From positions 1-64,000 of the forward strand of contig JACOSO010000059.1 of NCBI GenBank assembly GCA_016178785.1: a stretch of DNA of 64,000 nucleotides, given 5' to 3'. Positions 25,305-33,043 of the stretch are shown one piece after another. Under the pieces are notes generated by a model, which worked only from the letters and a program-made list of their open reading frames with translations, was not told the DNA's origin and searched no databases. Source of the DNA: Bacteroidota bacterium. GTDB lineage: Bacteria > Bacteroidota > Bacteroidia > Cytophagales > Cyclobacteriaceae. Numbering within the stretch: position 1 is the first letter of the stretch; each line of letters starts with the position of its first letter. The translations under genes and the position numbers were made by a program.

Positions 25305-26327
25305 ATGAAAAGTTTAAACGGCTTCGGGCTTCAGGCCACAGGCTTCAAGTTGCTTGTGGCTTGTGGTTTGCAGCTTGCAACCATAAATAGTTATGCTTCT
25401 CCACCGGATTCTCTGAGAATGGAGACCATCAACGGAAAGCAATATATCATTCATCAGGTTGATCCGAAGGAAACGTTGTTTTCTATCTCCCGAAGGTATG
25501 GTGTGCCCGTCACTGATCTCGCTCAAGAAAACCCAAGCGCAGGTTCGGGTTTATCTGTTGGGCAGATTTTAAAAGTGCCTTACATTCCAAGAGTAAAACC
25601 AAGAACTGAAAATGGAAATATCGTGCATAAAGTGGCTCCGAAAGAGACGTTATTTTCCCTTTCTAGACAGTACGAGGTTACGTTAGATGACTTGAAGAAA
25701 TGGAATAACCTTACCGATAATGCGCTCAATGTTGGACAGGAAATTATTATTAAAAAGAAATCGACCTCATCAGAAGTTGCTCAGACCTCGGTCTTCAAAG
25801 ATAAATTGCCGGATGCGAAGACTTTGCGCGGGGTACATACCGTTACAGCTAAGGAAACTCTGTTTTCCATTTCAAAGATGTACGGAGCTACTGTGATGCA
25901 ACTGAAAGAATGGAATAAGCTTACGGGTGATGAACTGAAGCCGGGGCAAGTAATTTACGTGTTGCCTCCGGTGAGCACAAACGAAACATATCGATCAAGC
26001 GAATCGAGTCAGGTAGTTTCAAAGCCTGTACAAGAAATAAAGATTTCTGAGTCCGTCATCGGCTCTGACGAAATCCATGAAAAAGGAATGGCCGCTTTAC
26101 TGGAAGGCACAGATGGAAACCGCAAATATTTGGCGCAGCATAGATCAGCAAAGCCCGGCTCTATTATTAAGGTGCGCAACGAGGCTAACAAGCAAGAGGT
26201 TTTTGTGCGGGTGGTAGGCCAACTTGATTCAACGGATGAAACTTTGGTTAAGATTTCTAAATCTGCTTTTGATCGCCTCGGATCAAACGATCAGCGGTTT
26301 GCTGTAGAAGTAATCCGATTTAAATAG
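25305..26327 (+). CDS. LysM-repeat envelope protein with C-terminal double-psi barrel
   Basis: The protein is about 340 residues from ATG 25305 (ATG 25293 is an alternative). A hydrophobic N-terminus ending NSYAS looks like a signal peptide. Three LysM domains follow, each with the KETLFS(I/L)S signature, spaced by about 60-80 residues. They are predicted to bind peptidoglycan glycan strands. After a polar linker, a C-terminal domain (EKGMAALLEG ... SKSAFDRLGS) resembles an RlpA-like double-psi beta barrel. It lies 8 bp upstream of the first OmpA paralogue, so the three genes may act together at the wall/outer membrane interface. The signal-peptide codons consist of a heptad-period repeat (25321-25383), which is unusual for a gene 5' end. 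Confidence 0.88.
   Translation: MKSLNGFGLQATGFKLLVACGLQLATINSYASPPDSLRMETINGKQYIIHQVDPKETLFSISRRYGVPVTDLAQENPSAGSGLSVGQILKVPYIPRVKPRTENGNIVHKVAPKETLFSLSRQYEVTLDDLKKWNNLTDNALNVGQEIIIKKKSTSSEVAQTSVFKDKLPDAKTLRGVHTVTAKETLFSISKMYGATVMQLKEWNKLTGDELKPGQVIYVLPPVSTNETYRSSESSQVVSKPVQEIKISESVIGSDEIHEKGMAALLEGTDGNRKYLAQHRSAKPGSIIKVRNEANKQEVFVRVVGQLDSTDETLVKISKSAFDRLGSNDQRFAVEVIRFK
25321..25383. repeat. Heptad-period array in a signal-peptide coding region
   Basis: Nine successive 7-nt units, most opening with G and carrying GCTTC, GGCTT or GCTTG words (for example GCTTCGG, GCTTCAG, GTGGCTT), cover codons for the LysM protein's N-terminus. The left half (AGGCCACAGGCTT) is an imperfect inverted complement of the right half (AAGTTGCTTGTGGCTT). 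It resembles the intergenic arrays at 12536 and 60409 in period and geometry. Confidence 0.7.
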
Positions 26328-26334
26328 AATACTT

Positions 26335-27435
26335 ATGAAGGCATGGGCACCAATATTCTTTCTTGCCTGTGTTCAGATAGCATTGGCACAAAATCTTGTT
26401 CCCAATCCAAGTTTTGAAAAATACTATGACTGTCCCACTACTTATAATGAACAAGGTTCAAGTAAAAATCTAGCGCCTGGTTGGGTCTCTCCTACATTAG
26501 GTACTCCCGATTTGTTTAATCGCTGTAGTTTCGGCAATTCAGGTGTGCCTCACAATTGGGCTGGTATTGCACAAGCGCACAATGGATTTGGCTACTCAGG
26601 CATCTTTGGCTACAAGGACAACAGCGACTACAGGGAATATCTTCAAGCAAAATTGACTCGTCCTTTGCAAGAGGGAAGAAAGTATAAAGTTGAGTTTTAT
26701 TTTCGGCTTTCGATTTATTCAAAATACAGCATTGATCGGATAGGTGTTTTGCTTTCCGATTCTATGCAACATGTGCCTCACTATAATAGGTGGCAAGTGC
26801 AGCCTTCATTTACGCATGTGATGGATTCGGTCTATAGTAAAAAAACGGGATCGTGGAATCATGTCCTTTTTGAGTACGAAGCAAGGGGAGGCGAACAGTT
26901 TATCAGTATTGGAAATTTCTCAGCGAATGATGAGGTTCAAAAATTTCATTTAAGTTTTTCAAAAGCAGATGAACCACTGCTTAACAAAGCAGCCTATTTT
27001 TATATCGATGACGTTTCTGTTACACGCATTGAAGGTTCAGCTGCTGTGGTGGATTCGGTTGACCTCGCTACCAAGAAAGTAATTAAGCCCAACGAAGTAT
27101 ATATTTTAAAACACATTTACTTTGATTTTGACAGCTATAGTTTGATGCCACTATCAGAGCCCGAGCTAAACATTTTAGTTTCCATCATGAAAAAAAACCC
27201 AAAGTGGAAAGTGGAGTTGAGCGGTCACACCGATGATAAAGGCAATAATTTGTATAATTATAACCTGTCGCTTAATCGGGCAAAAAGTGTAGGATGGTAT
27301 TTGATACAGAGCGGTATAACTCCCAATCGAGTTATCTCTAAAGGGTTCGGTAAACTCAGGCCATTGAGCAAAGCCAAGACTGAAGAAGCCCGCGCAATTA
27401 ATAGAAGAGTTGAAGTGAAGTTTTTAGGGAAATGA
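26335..27435 (+). CDS. OmpA-family protein, copy 1
   Basis: This 366-residue protein has a signal peptide (MKAWAPIFFLACVQIALAQ). An N-terminal beta-sandwich region opens LVPNPSFEKYYDCP and continues with GVPHNWAGIAQAHNGFGYSG; it looks like a galactose-binding or adhesin-type fold. The C-terminal OmpA domain (about 255-366) has IYFDFDSYSLMP, ELSGHTDDKG, LNRAKSV and INRRVEV, the residues that bind diaminopimelate in peptidoglycan. It should tether the outer membrane or a surface structure to the wall. The next gene is a paralogue of identical length, overlapping by ATGA. Confidence 0.92.
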   Translation: MKAWAPIFFLACVQIALAQNLVPNPSFEKYYDCPTTYNEQGSSKNLAPGWVSPTLGTPDLFNRCSFGNSGVPHNWAGIAQAHNGFGYSGIFGYKDNSDYREYLQAKLTRPLQEGRKYKVEFYFRLSIYSKYSIDRIGVLLSDSMQHVPHYNRWQVQPSFTHVMDSVYSKKTGSWNHVLFEYEARGGEQFISIGNFSANDEVQKFHLSFSKADEPLLNKAAYFYIDDVSVTRIEGSAAVVDSVDLATKKVIKPNEVYILKHIYFDFDSYSLMPLSEPELNILVSIMKKNPKWKVELSGHTDDKGNNLYNYNLSLNRAKSVGWYLIQSGITPNRVISKGFGKLRPLSKAKTEEARAINRRVEVKFLGK

Positions 27436-28532
27436 TGAAATTCAAACTTTTGAAATGTCAAGTCATAGTTTGCCTTTGGTTGATTGCTCAATTGGGCTTC
27501 GCGCAGAAAAACTTAGTGCCTAATCCGGGGTTTGAAGATTACGTTAGATGCCCTGTGAGCTTTAGCACTGACCCGCTTCACTTTGGCCCAAATAATTGGA
27601 ATTCCCCTTCGCAGGGCACCCCGGACTATTATAACAAGTGCAGTATTGGCGATATGCATGTGCCCAATAATTGGGCGGGTGTTTCACATGCTCATTCAGG
27701 TATGGGTTATGCCGGAATTTATGCCTGGAGCACAAGTAAAAAAAATTACCGGGAATTTGTACAGTGTAAATTGGCCGAACCACTGAAGACTGGTTTTTTT
27801 TACAAGATTCGATTTTTTTACCGCCTCTCTTCGTATTCAGTTTATGCCATTGATCGTATAGGTTTGGCGTTGTCCAATGCGGAGGTAAAAGTCAGCTACG
27901 ATACGTTGCTTGATATTAAACCTGTTATAAGCGAAATCAAGAATTTAGAGACACTCACTAATGCCTGGCTTTCGGCTTCGGCAAAGATTCAGGCAAAAGG
28001 AGGGGAGCAGTACCTGATCATCGGAAATTTTTCGACTAATGATTCCACTGAAAGCATGAAAATTGACTATCGGGAGGGCAAAAGCCTGATGTTGGGTAGT
28101 AACGCGTATTATTATATTGATGATGTCAGTGTCATGCAGGATGAAATTACAGTTGCTGATAATGAACAATATATTGAAGCACCTAAGCTCAACGAAATTT
28201 ATATTTTGAAGAACATTCATTTTCAGTTTAACAGCTATGAACTTTTACCATCTTCATTTACTGAACTTGATGTTCTCATCTCTATTCTGAAGAAGAACCC
28301 AAATTGGAAAGTTCAACTGAGTGGTCACACAGATGATCAAGGCACGGAGGAGTACAATCTTCTTCTATCGCGAAACCGTGCCAAAAGTGTCGGAGATTAT
28401 TTAATGCAAAAAGGAGTAACCAGTGAACGAATACAAACGCTGGGATTTGGCAAACAAAAACCGATTCACGAAAGTACTGACGAAGCAGCCCGTGCTATCA
28501 ATCGGAGGGTAGAAGCAAAATTCCTCGATTGA
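27432..28532 (+). CDS. OmpA-family protein, copy 2
   Basis: This 366-residue tandem paralogue of the preceding gene has the same order: signal peptide ending LGFAQ, N-terminal LVPNPGFEDYVRCP domain with VPNNWAGVSHAHSGMGYAG, then a C-terminal OmpA domain with IHFQFNSYELLP and QLSGHTDDQG. The two proteins align end to end without large gaps but are clearly diverged, so the duplication is not recent. The 4 bp ATGA overlap makes co-translation likely. Divergence is highest in the middle of the N-terminal domain, which could give the two proteins different ligands at one wall anchor. Confidence 0.92.
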   Translation: MMKFKLLKCQVIVCLWLIAQLGFAQKNLVPNPGFEDYVRCPVSFSTDPLHFGPNNWNSPSQGTPDYYNKCSIGDMHVPNNWAGVSHAHSGMGYAGIYAWSTSKKNYREFVQCKLAEPLKTGFFYKIRFFYRLSSYSVYAIDRIGLALSNAEVKVSYDTLLDIKPVISEIKNLETLTNAWLSASAKIQAKGGEQYLIIGNFSTNDSTESMKIDYREGKSLMLGSNAYYYIDDVSVMQDEITVADNEQYIEAPKLNEIYILKNIHFQFNSYELLPSSFTELDVLISILKKNPNWKVQLSGHTDDQGTEEYNLLLSRNRAKSVGDYLMQKGVTSERIQTLGFGKQKPIHESTDEAARAINRRVEAKFLD

Positions 28533-28536
28533 TCAA

Positions 28537-29322
28537 GTGAAAGCCCCTGAGAAGAATTCCATTGAAGAACTAAAAGATTTCCTTGACGGGAAAGCTTATC
28601 ATTTCAATCAACCGAGTTTTATTGAACTTGATCCGATTTCGATTCCTCACCAATACCAAAAGAGGCAAGATATTGAAGTTGCAGGACTGATTGCAGCAGT
28701 GCTTGCCTGGGGGCAGCGGGTGACAATTATAAATAAGGCAAAGGATTTCCTGAATCGCATGGATGATTCTCCTTATGATTTTTTATTGAATCATAAATCA
28801 GAAGATTTGAAACAATTCAAAAATTATAAACATCGCACGTTTAATGAAACCGATGCACTGTATTTTGTAGAATTCCTTTCACAGTTCTATCAAAAATATG
28901 ATTCGCTTGAAAAAGCATTCGCGATATGCATAACTGATGATCATACCGGCAATGGATTGATTAATTTCCACCGCCTGTTTTTTAGCCTGGAAGATTTTCC
29001 ATTACGAACAAAAAAGCACATCCCAACTCCAGAAAGGAAGTCCGCATGCAAACGAATAAATATGTATTTACGATGGATGGTTCGCCAGGATAACAACGGA
29101 GTTGACTTTGGAATTTGGAAAAACATCTCGCCATCACAACTGATCTGCCCCTGCGATCTTCACGTGGAGCGAGTGGCCAGAAAATTAAAACTTATCAAAC
29201 GAAAGCAAATGGACTGGGAAACTGCACTTGAACTAACCGCTAATCTGAAAAAGCTTGATCCGGCCGATCCAGTGAAGTATGACTTTGCACTTTTTGGATT
29301 GGGTGTGATGGAAAAATTTTGA
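28537..29322 (+). CDS. TIGR02757 family protein
   Basis: This 261-residue protein matches the uncharacterised TIGR02757 family by its motifs YQKRQDIEVAGLIAAVLAWG, KSACKRINMYLRWMVR and DLHVERVARKL. The helical pattern with an LDPADPVKYDFALFGLG C-terminus recalls the HhH-GPD DNA glycosylase fold, a family-level suggestion not proved here. The start is GTG (28537), because no in-frame ATG occurs before conserved sequence. It begins 4 bp after the second OmpA gene and may be the last gene of that transcript. Confidence 0.85.
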   Translation: MKAPEKNSIEELKDFLDGKAYHFNQPSFIELDPISIPHQYQKRQDIEVAGLIAAVLAWGQRVTIINKAKDFLNRMDDSPYDFLLNHKSEDLKQFKNYKHRTFNETDALYFVEFLSQFYQKYDSLEKAFAICITDDHTGNGLINFHRLFFSLEDFPLRTKKHIPTPERKSACKRINMYLRWMVRQDNNGVDFGIWKNISPSQLICPCDLHVERVARKLKLIKRKQMDWETALELTANLKKLDPADPVKYDFALFGLGVMEKF

Positions 29323-29402
29323 AACATGAATTCAATTTTGTGATCAACGGCATTCGGTTATCATAAAATTATTTTACCTTTCTTTTAAATAGAGATACGA
29401 CC

Positions 29403-31109
29403 ATGAACCTAAACACTGAAGCAGAAAATAAAAATACCTTCGATGCAATCGTTGTCGGAACAGGCATAAGTGGTGGCTGGGCAGCCAAGGAATTATCTGA
29501 AAAAGGTCTGAAGACACTTGTACTTGAGCGGGGGCGCAATGTGAAACACCCCGATGATTACCCCACCACAAATAAACATCCGTGGGAGCTAGCCAATGCT
29601 GACCGGCCTACGAGGGAAGATTTGGAAAAGCAAGGGGTTCAAAACAGGACTGGCTATACCGTTAGGCAAAGTTCGAAACATTGGTTTGTCAATGACCTTG
29701 AGCATCCATATACAGAGACTAAACGCTTCGATTGGATGCGTGGCTACCACGTGGGAGGCCGCTCGATTATGTGGGGCAGACAAAGTTATCGTTGGAGTCC
29801 AATGGACTTCGAATCAAATGCAAAAGACGGTTATGGTGTTGACTGGCCTGTTCGCTATGAAGAGATTGCTCCTTGGTATGACTACGTAGAATCTTATGCC
29901 GGCATAAGCGGTCAAGCAGAAAATTATCCATATCTGCCCGATGGCAAATTCCTGCCACCCATGGATTTGAATTGTGTAGAGCTGGAATTGAAGAAGGCAG
30001 TAAAAGAAAAATTTGACCGATTGCTTACCATTGGCCGGGTGGCACATGCAACTGCGCAGTTGCCGCACACGCCATGGCGAGGCACTTGCCAGTTCAGGGA
30101 TTTATGTATTCGTGGTTGTCCGTTTGGTGGGTACTTCAGCAGTAACTCGTGCACCATTCCTGCGGCTGAGAAAACAAACAACATGACTTTGAGACCAAAC
30201 TCAGTAGTTTATGAATTGATTTATGACGAGAAGAAAGGCAAGGCTACAGGCGTAAAAGTACTCGATGCCGAAAGTGGGGAACAGATGGAATTCTACGCTA
30301 AAGTGATTTTTCTGTGTGCATCGACTTTTGGCTCTACTTACATTATGTTGAATTCCATTTCTAATCGTTTTCCGAATGGATTTGGAAATGATAGTGGCGA
30401 ACTTGGCTGCAATGTTATGGATCATCATTTAGGTGCAGGCGCTAGTGGCAGTTTTGATGGGTTTGAAGACAAGTATTATTCTGGTCACCGCCCGAATGGA
30501 TTTTACATTCCACGTTACCAAAATGTGGGCAAAGACAAGCGCGATTACTTGCGTGGGTTTGGCTACCAGGGAGGTGCAGGACGCGGAGGATGGAGTCGTG
30601 CCGTGGCTGAACTTTCAATTGGCGCTGACCTCAAACAGTTAGTTACATCGCCAGGCAAGTGGGGGATGGGCATGACCGGCTTTGGTGAGTTCCTTCCGGT
30701 ACACAGCAACCGCATGACAATCAATAAAAACAAAAAAGACAAGCACGGTCTCAGTGTCATCGATTTTGATGTCGAGTACAAGGAAAATGAATATAAGATG
30801 CGTAAAGATATGGCCAATGATGCAGCTGAAATGCTGGAAGCGGCCGGAGCAAAAAATGTTCATACGTATGATCATGTTGCAGGCCCGGGCATAGGCATTC
30901 ACGAGATGGGTACTGCACGTATGGGAAAAGATCCGAAGACGAGTGTGCTCAATAAGTTCAATCAAGTGCACGCATGCAAAAACGTGTTTGTTACTGACGG
31001 ATCGTTTATGGCATCGTCTGCCTGTCAAAATCCTTCACTCACTTATATGGCTTTTACTGCACGAGCGGTTGATCATGCAGTGAATGAATTGAAGAAACAG
31101 AATTTGTAA
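29403..31109 (+). CDS. GMC-family oxidoreductase, large subunit
   Basis: This 568-residue FAD enzyme has the dinucleotide fold VVGTGISGGWAAKELSEKG near the N-terminus, GGRSIMWGRQSYRW, a cysteine-containing segment GTCQFRDLCIRGCPFGG, and the C-terminal GMC motif (HEMGTARMG ... ASSACQNPSLTYMAF). Relatives oxidise sugars or polyols (gluconate, glucose or sorbitol dehydrogenases). It has no signal peptide of its own. The next gene, 44 bp downstream, encodes a subunit-3-type protein with a twin-arginine leader, so the folded complex is probably exported together. No cytochrome c subunit lies nearby. Confidence 0.92.
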   Translation: MNLNTEAENKNTFDAIVVGTGISGGWAAKELSEKGLKTLVLERGRNVKHPDDYPTTNKHPWELANADRPTREDLEKQGVQNRTGYTVRQSSKHWFVNDLEHPYTETKRFDWMRGYHVGGRSIMWGRQSYRWSPMDFESNAKDGYGVDWPVRYEEIAPWYDYVESYAGISGQAENYPYLPDGKFLPPMDLNCVELELKKAVKEKFDRLLTIGRVAHATAQLPHTPWRGTCQFRDLCIRGCPFGGYFSSNSCTIPAAEKTNNMTLRPNSVVYELIYDEKKGKATGVKVLDAESGEQMEFYAKVIFLCASTFGSTYIMLNSISNRFPNGFGNDSGELGCNVMDHHLGAGASGSFDGFEDKYYSGHRPNGFYIPRYQNVGKDKRDYLRGFGYQGGAGRGGWSRAVAELSIGADLKQLVTSPGKWGMGMTGFGEFLPVHSNRMTINKNKKDKHGLSVIDFDVEYKENEYKMRKDMANDAAEMLEAAGAKNVHTYDHVAGPGIGIHEMGTARMGKDPKTSVLNKFNQVHACKNVFVTDGSFMASSACQNPSLTYMAFTARAVDHAVNELKKQNL

Positions 31110-31118
31110 ACTCGGTCA

Positions 31119-31146
31119 TTTAGATTTTGAATTTTAAAATTTTGAA
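31119..31146. repeat. Short heptad-like AT-rich array between the GMC subunit genes
   Basis: Four AT-rich 7-nt steps (TTTAGAT, TTTGAAT, TTTAAAA, TTTTGAA) fill the gap ahead of ATG 31154 and include the palindrome AATTTTAAAATT. Given the base composition, periodicity here is weaker evidence than at 12536 or 60409. Confidence 0.35.
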
Positions 31147-31153
31147 TCAGCGT

Positions 31154-31744
31154 ATGAAAACATTAATCGATAGAAGAGAAGCCCTTCGCAGAACGGGTAT
31201 GATCATGGGAGCTGCAGTGTCGGCTACAACCATTGCTGCGTTTTTGGAAAGTTGCAAGAATGTTCCGGACCTCAATTACAAGCCTGTTTTCTTCAATGAG
31301 GATCAAGCTCGATTAATCAGCGAGGTGGCTGAGATTATTTTGCCGAAGACGGATACACCCGGGGCAAAGGATGTGGGTGTTCCTAACTTCATCGACATGC
31401 TGATCAACGATTGTTACAAACCGGAAGACCAGAAAAGTTTTGTTGAAGGCTTAACCAAACTGGATGAAGATGCGAAAAAGAGCTACGGAGATAGTTTTAT
31501 TCAACTCAGCGCAGAAAAGCAAAAAGAGTACGTCAAGAAAACGCACGATGAAGCGATTGGTGCAATGAAGAATGATAAGGCTATGCCACGTCCATTTATT
31601 ATAAAACTTAAAGAGCTTACCATGCTCGGTTATTTTACCTCCGAACCAGGCGCAACACAAGTTCTACAGTACAATCAAGTGCCGGGTGCTTATCACGGAT
31701 GCATACCACTGGCCGAAGCTGGAAATGGGAAAACGTGGGCTTGA
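31154..31744 (+). CDS. Gluconate 2-dehydrogenase subunit 3 family protein
   Basis: The protein is about 196 residues from ATG 31154. The leader MKTLIDRREALRRTGMIMGA has the RR motif and hydrophobic stretch of a Tat signal, then FLESCKN, which could also give a lipobox. The mature part (EDQARLISEVAEIILPKTDTPGAKDVGVPNF) is the typical subunit-3 domain. In the known membrane-bound dehydrogenases this subunit carries the Tat signal for the co-folded flavoprotein. The pairing with the GMC gene supports that role. An upstream TTG frame extension to 31127 is rejected because it lies in repeat-like AT-rich sequence. Confidence 0.9.
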   Translation: MKTLIDRREALRRTGMIMGAAVSATTIAAFLESCKNVPDLNYKPVFFNEDQARLISEVAEIILPKTDTPGAKDVGVPNFIDMLINDCYKPEDQKSFVEGLTKLDEDAKKSYGDSFIQLSAEKQKEYVKKTHDEAIGAMKNDKAMPRPFIIKLKELTMLGYFTSEPGATQVLQYNQVPGAYHGCIPLAEAGNGKTWA

Positions 31745-31820
31745 CTTTTCTAAAGATTAACATCTGATAGCATCCAGCACAGACTAAGTATCCTTTCTCA
31801 AATTTAGACGTGAGATTTCG

Positions 31821-32804
31821 CTACTGTTCAAATTTTGCTAAGGCATTTGGATAATCCACTGTTATTTTAAAATATTGAAATGCTGAACCACCCACAGCGC
31901 CAACAATTTTCTTATCCATCCATTGAGACATCCATTCTGTAAAGTTCTTGTCAGGTCGTGATGTAAACCAAACAGGGCCAACTGTATGTCCGCCAATCTT
32001 TATGCTGGGCACTTCAATCATATCCGGCAGGCCGCCATTTTTAATAGGAAATTGATCAGCATGAGTAATAATCCTCCAATCAGAATGTTTCTTTTTCCAT
32101 TTATCCATAATGGAACCAATAATAAATGAAGTGGCTCTTGTCTTATCTGAAGTCTGTAATTGCATTCGGGCTGAATCGGTTAAAAGCACTGTAGCACCTG
32201 TATCGAACAGCATATCCAGTGTATCGCTATCAACAATGATTTGTACCCTTGGGAAATTGATCTCTCTTTTTCCGAACGTATCGACTACAAAACCAAGTTT
32301 TACGACATCGCTGTCAGTAGAAGATCCATGAAATGGCATACCAACAGTTAGTTTTTTTTTTAGGTAATCAAATTCCCAGATTTGATCTTTAAACCAGTGC
32401 TGCCCCAACATTCCTGCTTCAGGCGTTTTGAAATTAAGAAAAGGAGAGCCATGAGGCATAGAAAACATAATTTGTTCTCCATTTATATTGGGTTTTGGAA
32501 ATTTTTCATCATTGCATAAGGAGGTAAACTGTACAATTTTTCCTTTTTGATTGTCAAATTCTCTTTCTTCAGATGGAATGCCATAAGCAGTCAATACACT
32601 ATCAAGTACAAATAAGCCGCCTCCTGTGTCTGTCATAAATACCAGTGTATCATTTTTTGGCCCCAGCATTTTTGCAAAGAACCTTCCGTTGTACAATTGA
32701 CTGGGAATCTGATAAGGCTCATGCTTTATGGTCGAAGCATTTTTAGATTCACGACAACTCAGCAAGCTTGTCAATAAGAATCCTATAAGAAGTAGTTTAT
32801 TCAT
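31821..32804 (-). CDS. Lipoprotein with two retropepsin-like aspartic protease lobes
   Basis: The protein is about 327 residues from ATG 32804. A lipoprotein signal (LLTSLLSC, Cys17) is followed by two similar halves. Lobe 1 has VFMTDTGGG (Asp59) and ends LGQHWFKDQIWEFDYLKKKL. Lobe 2 has MLFDTGATVLL (Asp201) and ends VGGSAFQYFKITVDYP. DTG with flanking hydrophobic residues, and a later G..(W/A)F....(F/V)DY strand, are the marks of pepsin/retropepsin folds. Two such lobes in one chain resemble a bilobal pepsin rather than the usual bacterial single-lobe dimer. The location should be periplasmic or outer-membrane-anchored. I do not recognise the family by name. Confidence 0.75.
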   Translation of the reverse strand: MNKLLLIGFLLTSLLSCRESKNASTIKHEPYQIPSQLYNGRFFAKMLGPKNDTLVFMTDTGGGLFVLDSVLTAYGIPSEEREFDNQKGKIVQFTSLCNDEKFPKPNINGEQIMFSMPHGSPFLNFKTPEAGMLGQHWFKDQIWEFDYLKKKLTVGMPFHGSSTDSDVVKLGFVVDTFGKREINFPRVQIIVDSDTLDMLFDTGATVLLTDSARMQLQTSDKTRATSFIIGSIMDKWKKKHSDWRIITHADQFPIKNGGLPDMIEVPSIKIGGHTVGPVWFTSRPDKNFTEWMSQWMDKKIVGAVGGSAFQYFKITVDYPNALAKFEQ

Positions 32805-33043
32805 AATGCTGCTTGTACGTCTCGTTGTGGGGCCAAGTTTCTTCCTGAAACAAATCAATAACGAATAGCTGATTGTTAAGGACTAATAAGTGTTTCAAAA
32901 TGACAGATAATATCCAATTGCCGGGATAATCTTTACCAAGGCCATTTTTTGTTCATTTTAAGTATGAATAAGAAAATGCCCGATTATATTTGATTTAAAT
33001 ATTAAAACCCCGCCTCCTACTCATCAATCGCACCTTTTGACCT

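Noticed and set aside
30639-31028. 129-codon minus-strand ORF inside the GMC gene
   Set aside because: Antisense to the C-terminal GMC motif; no homology-like features.
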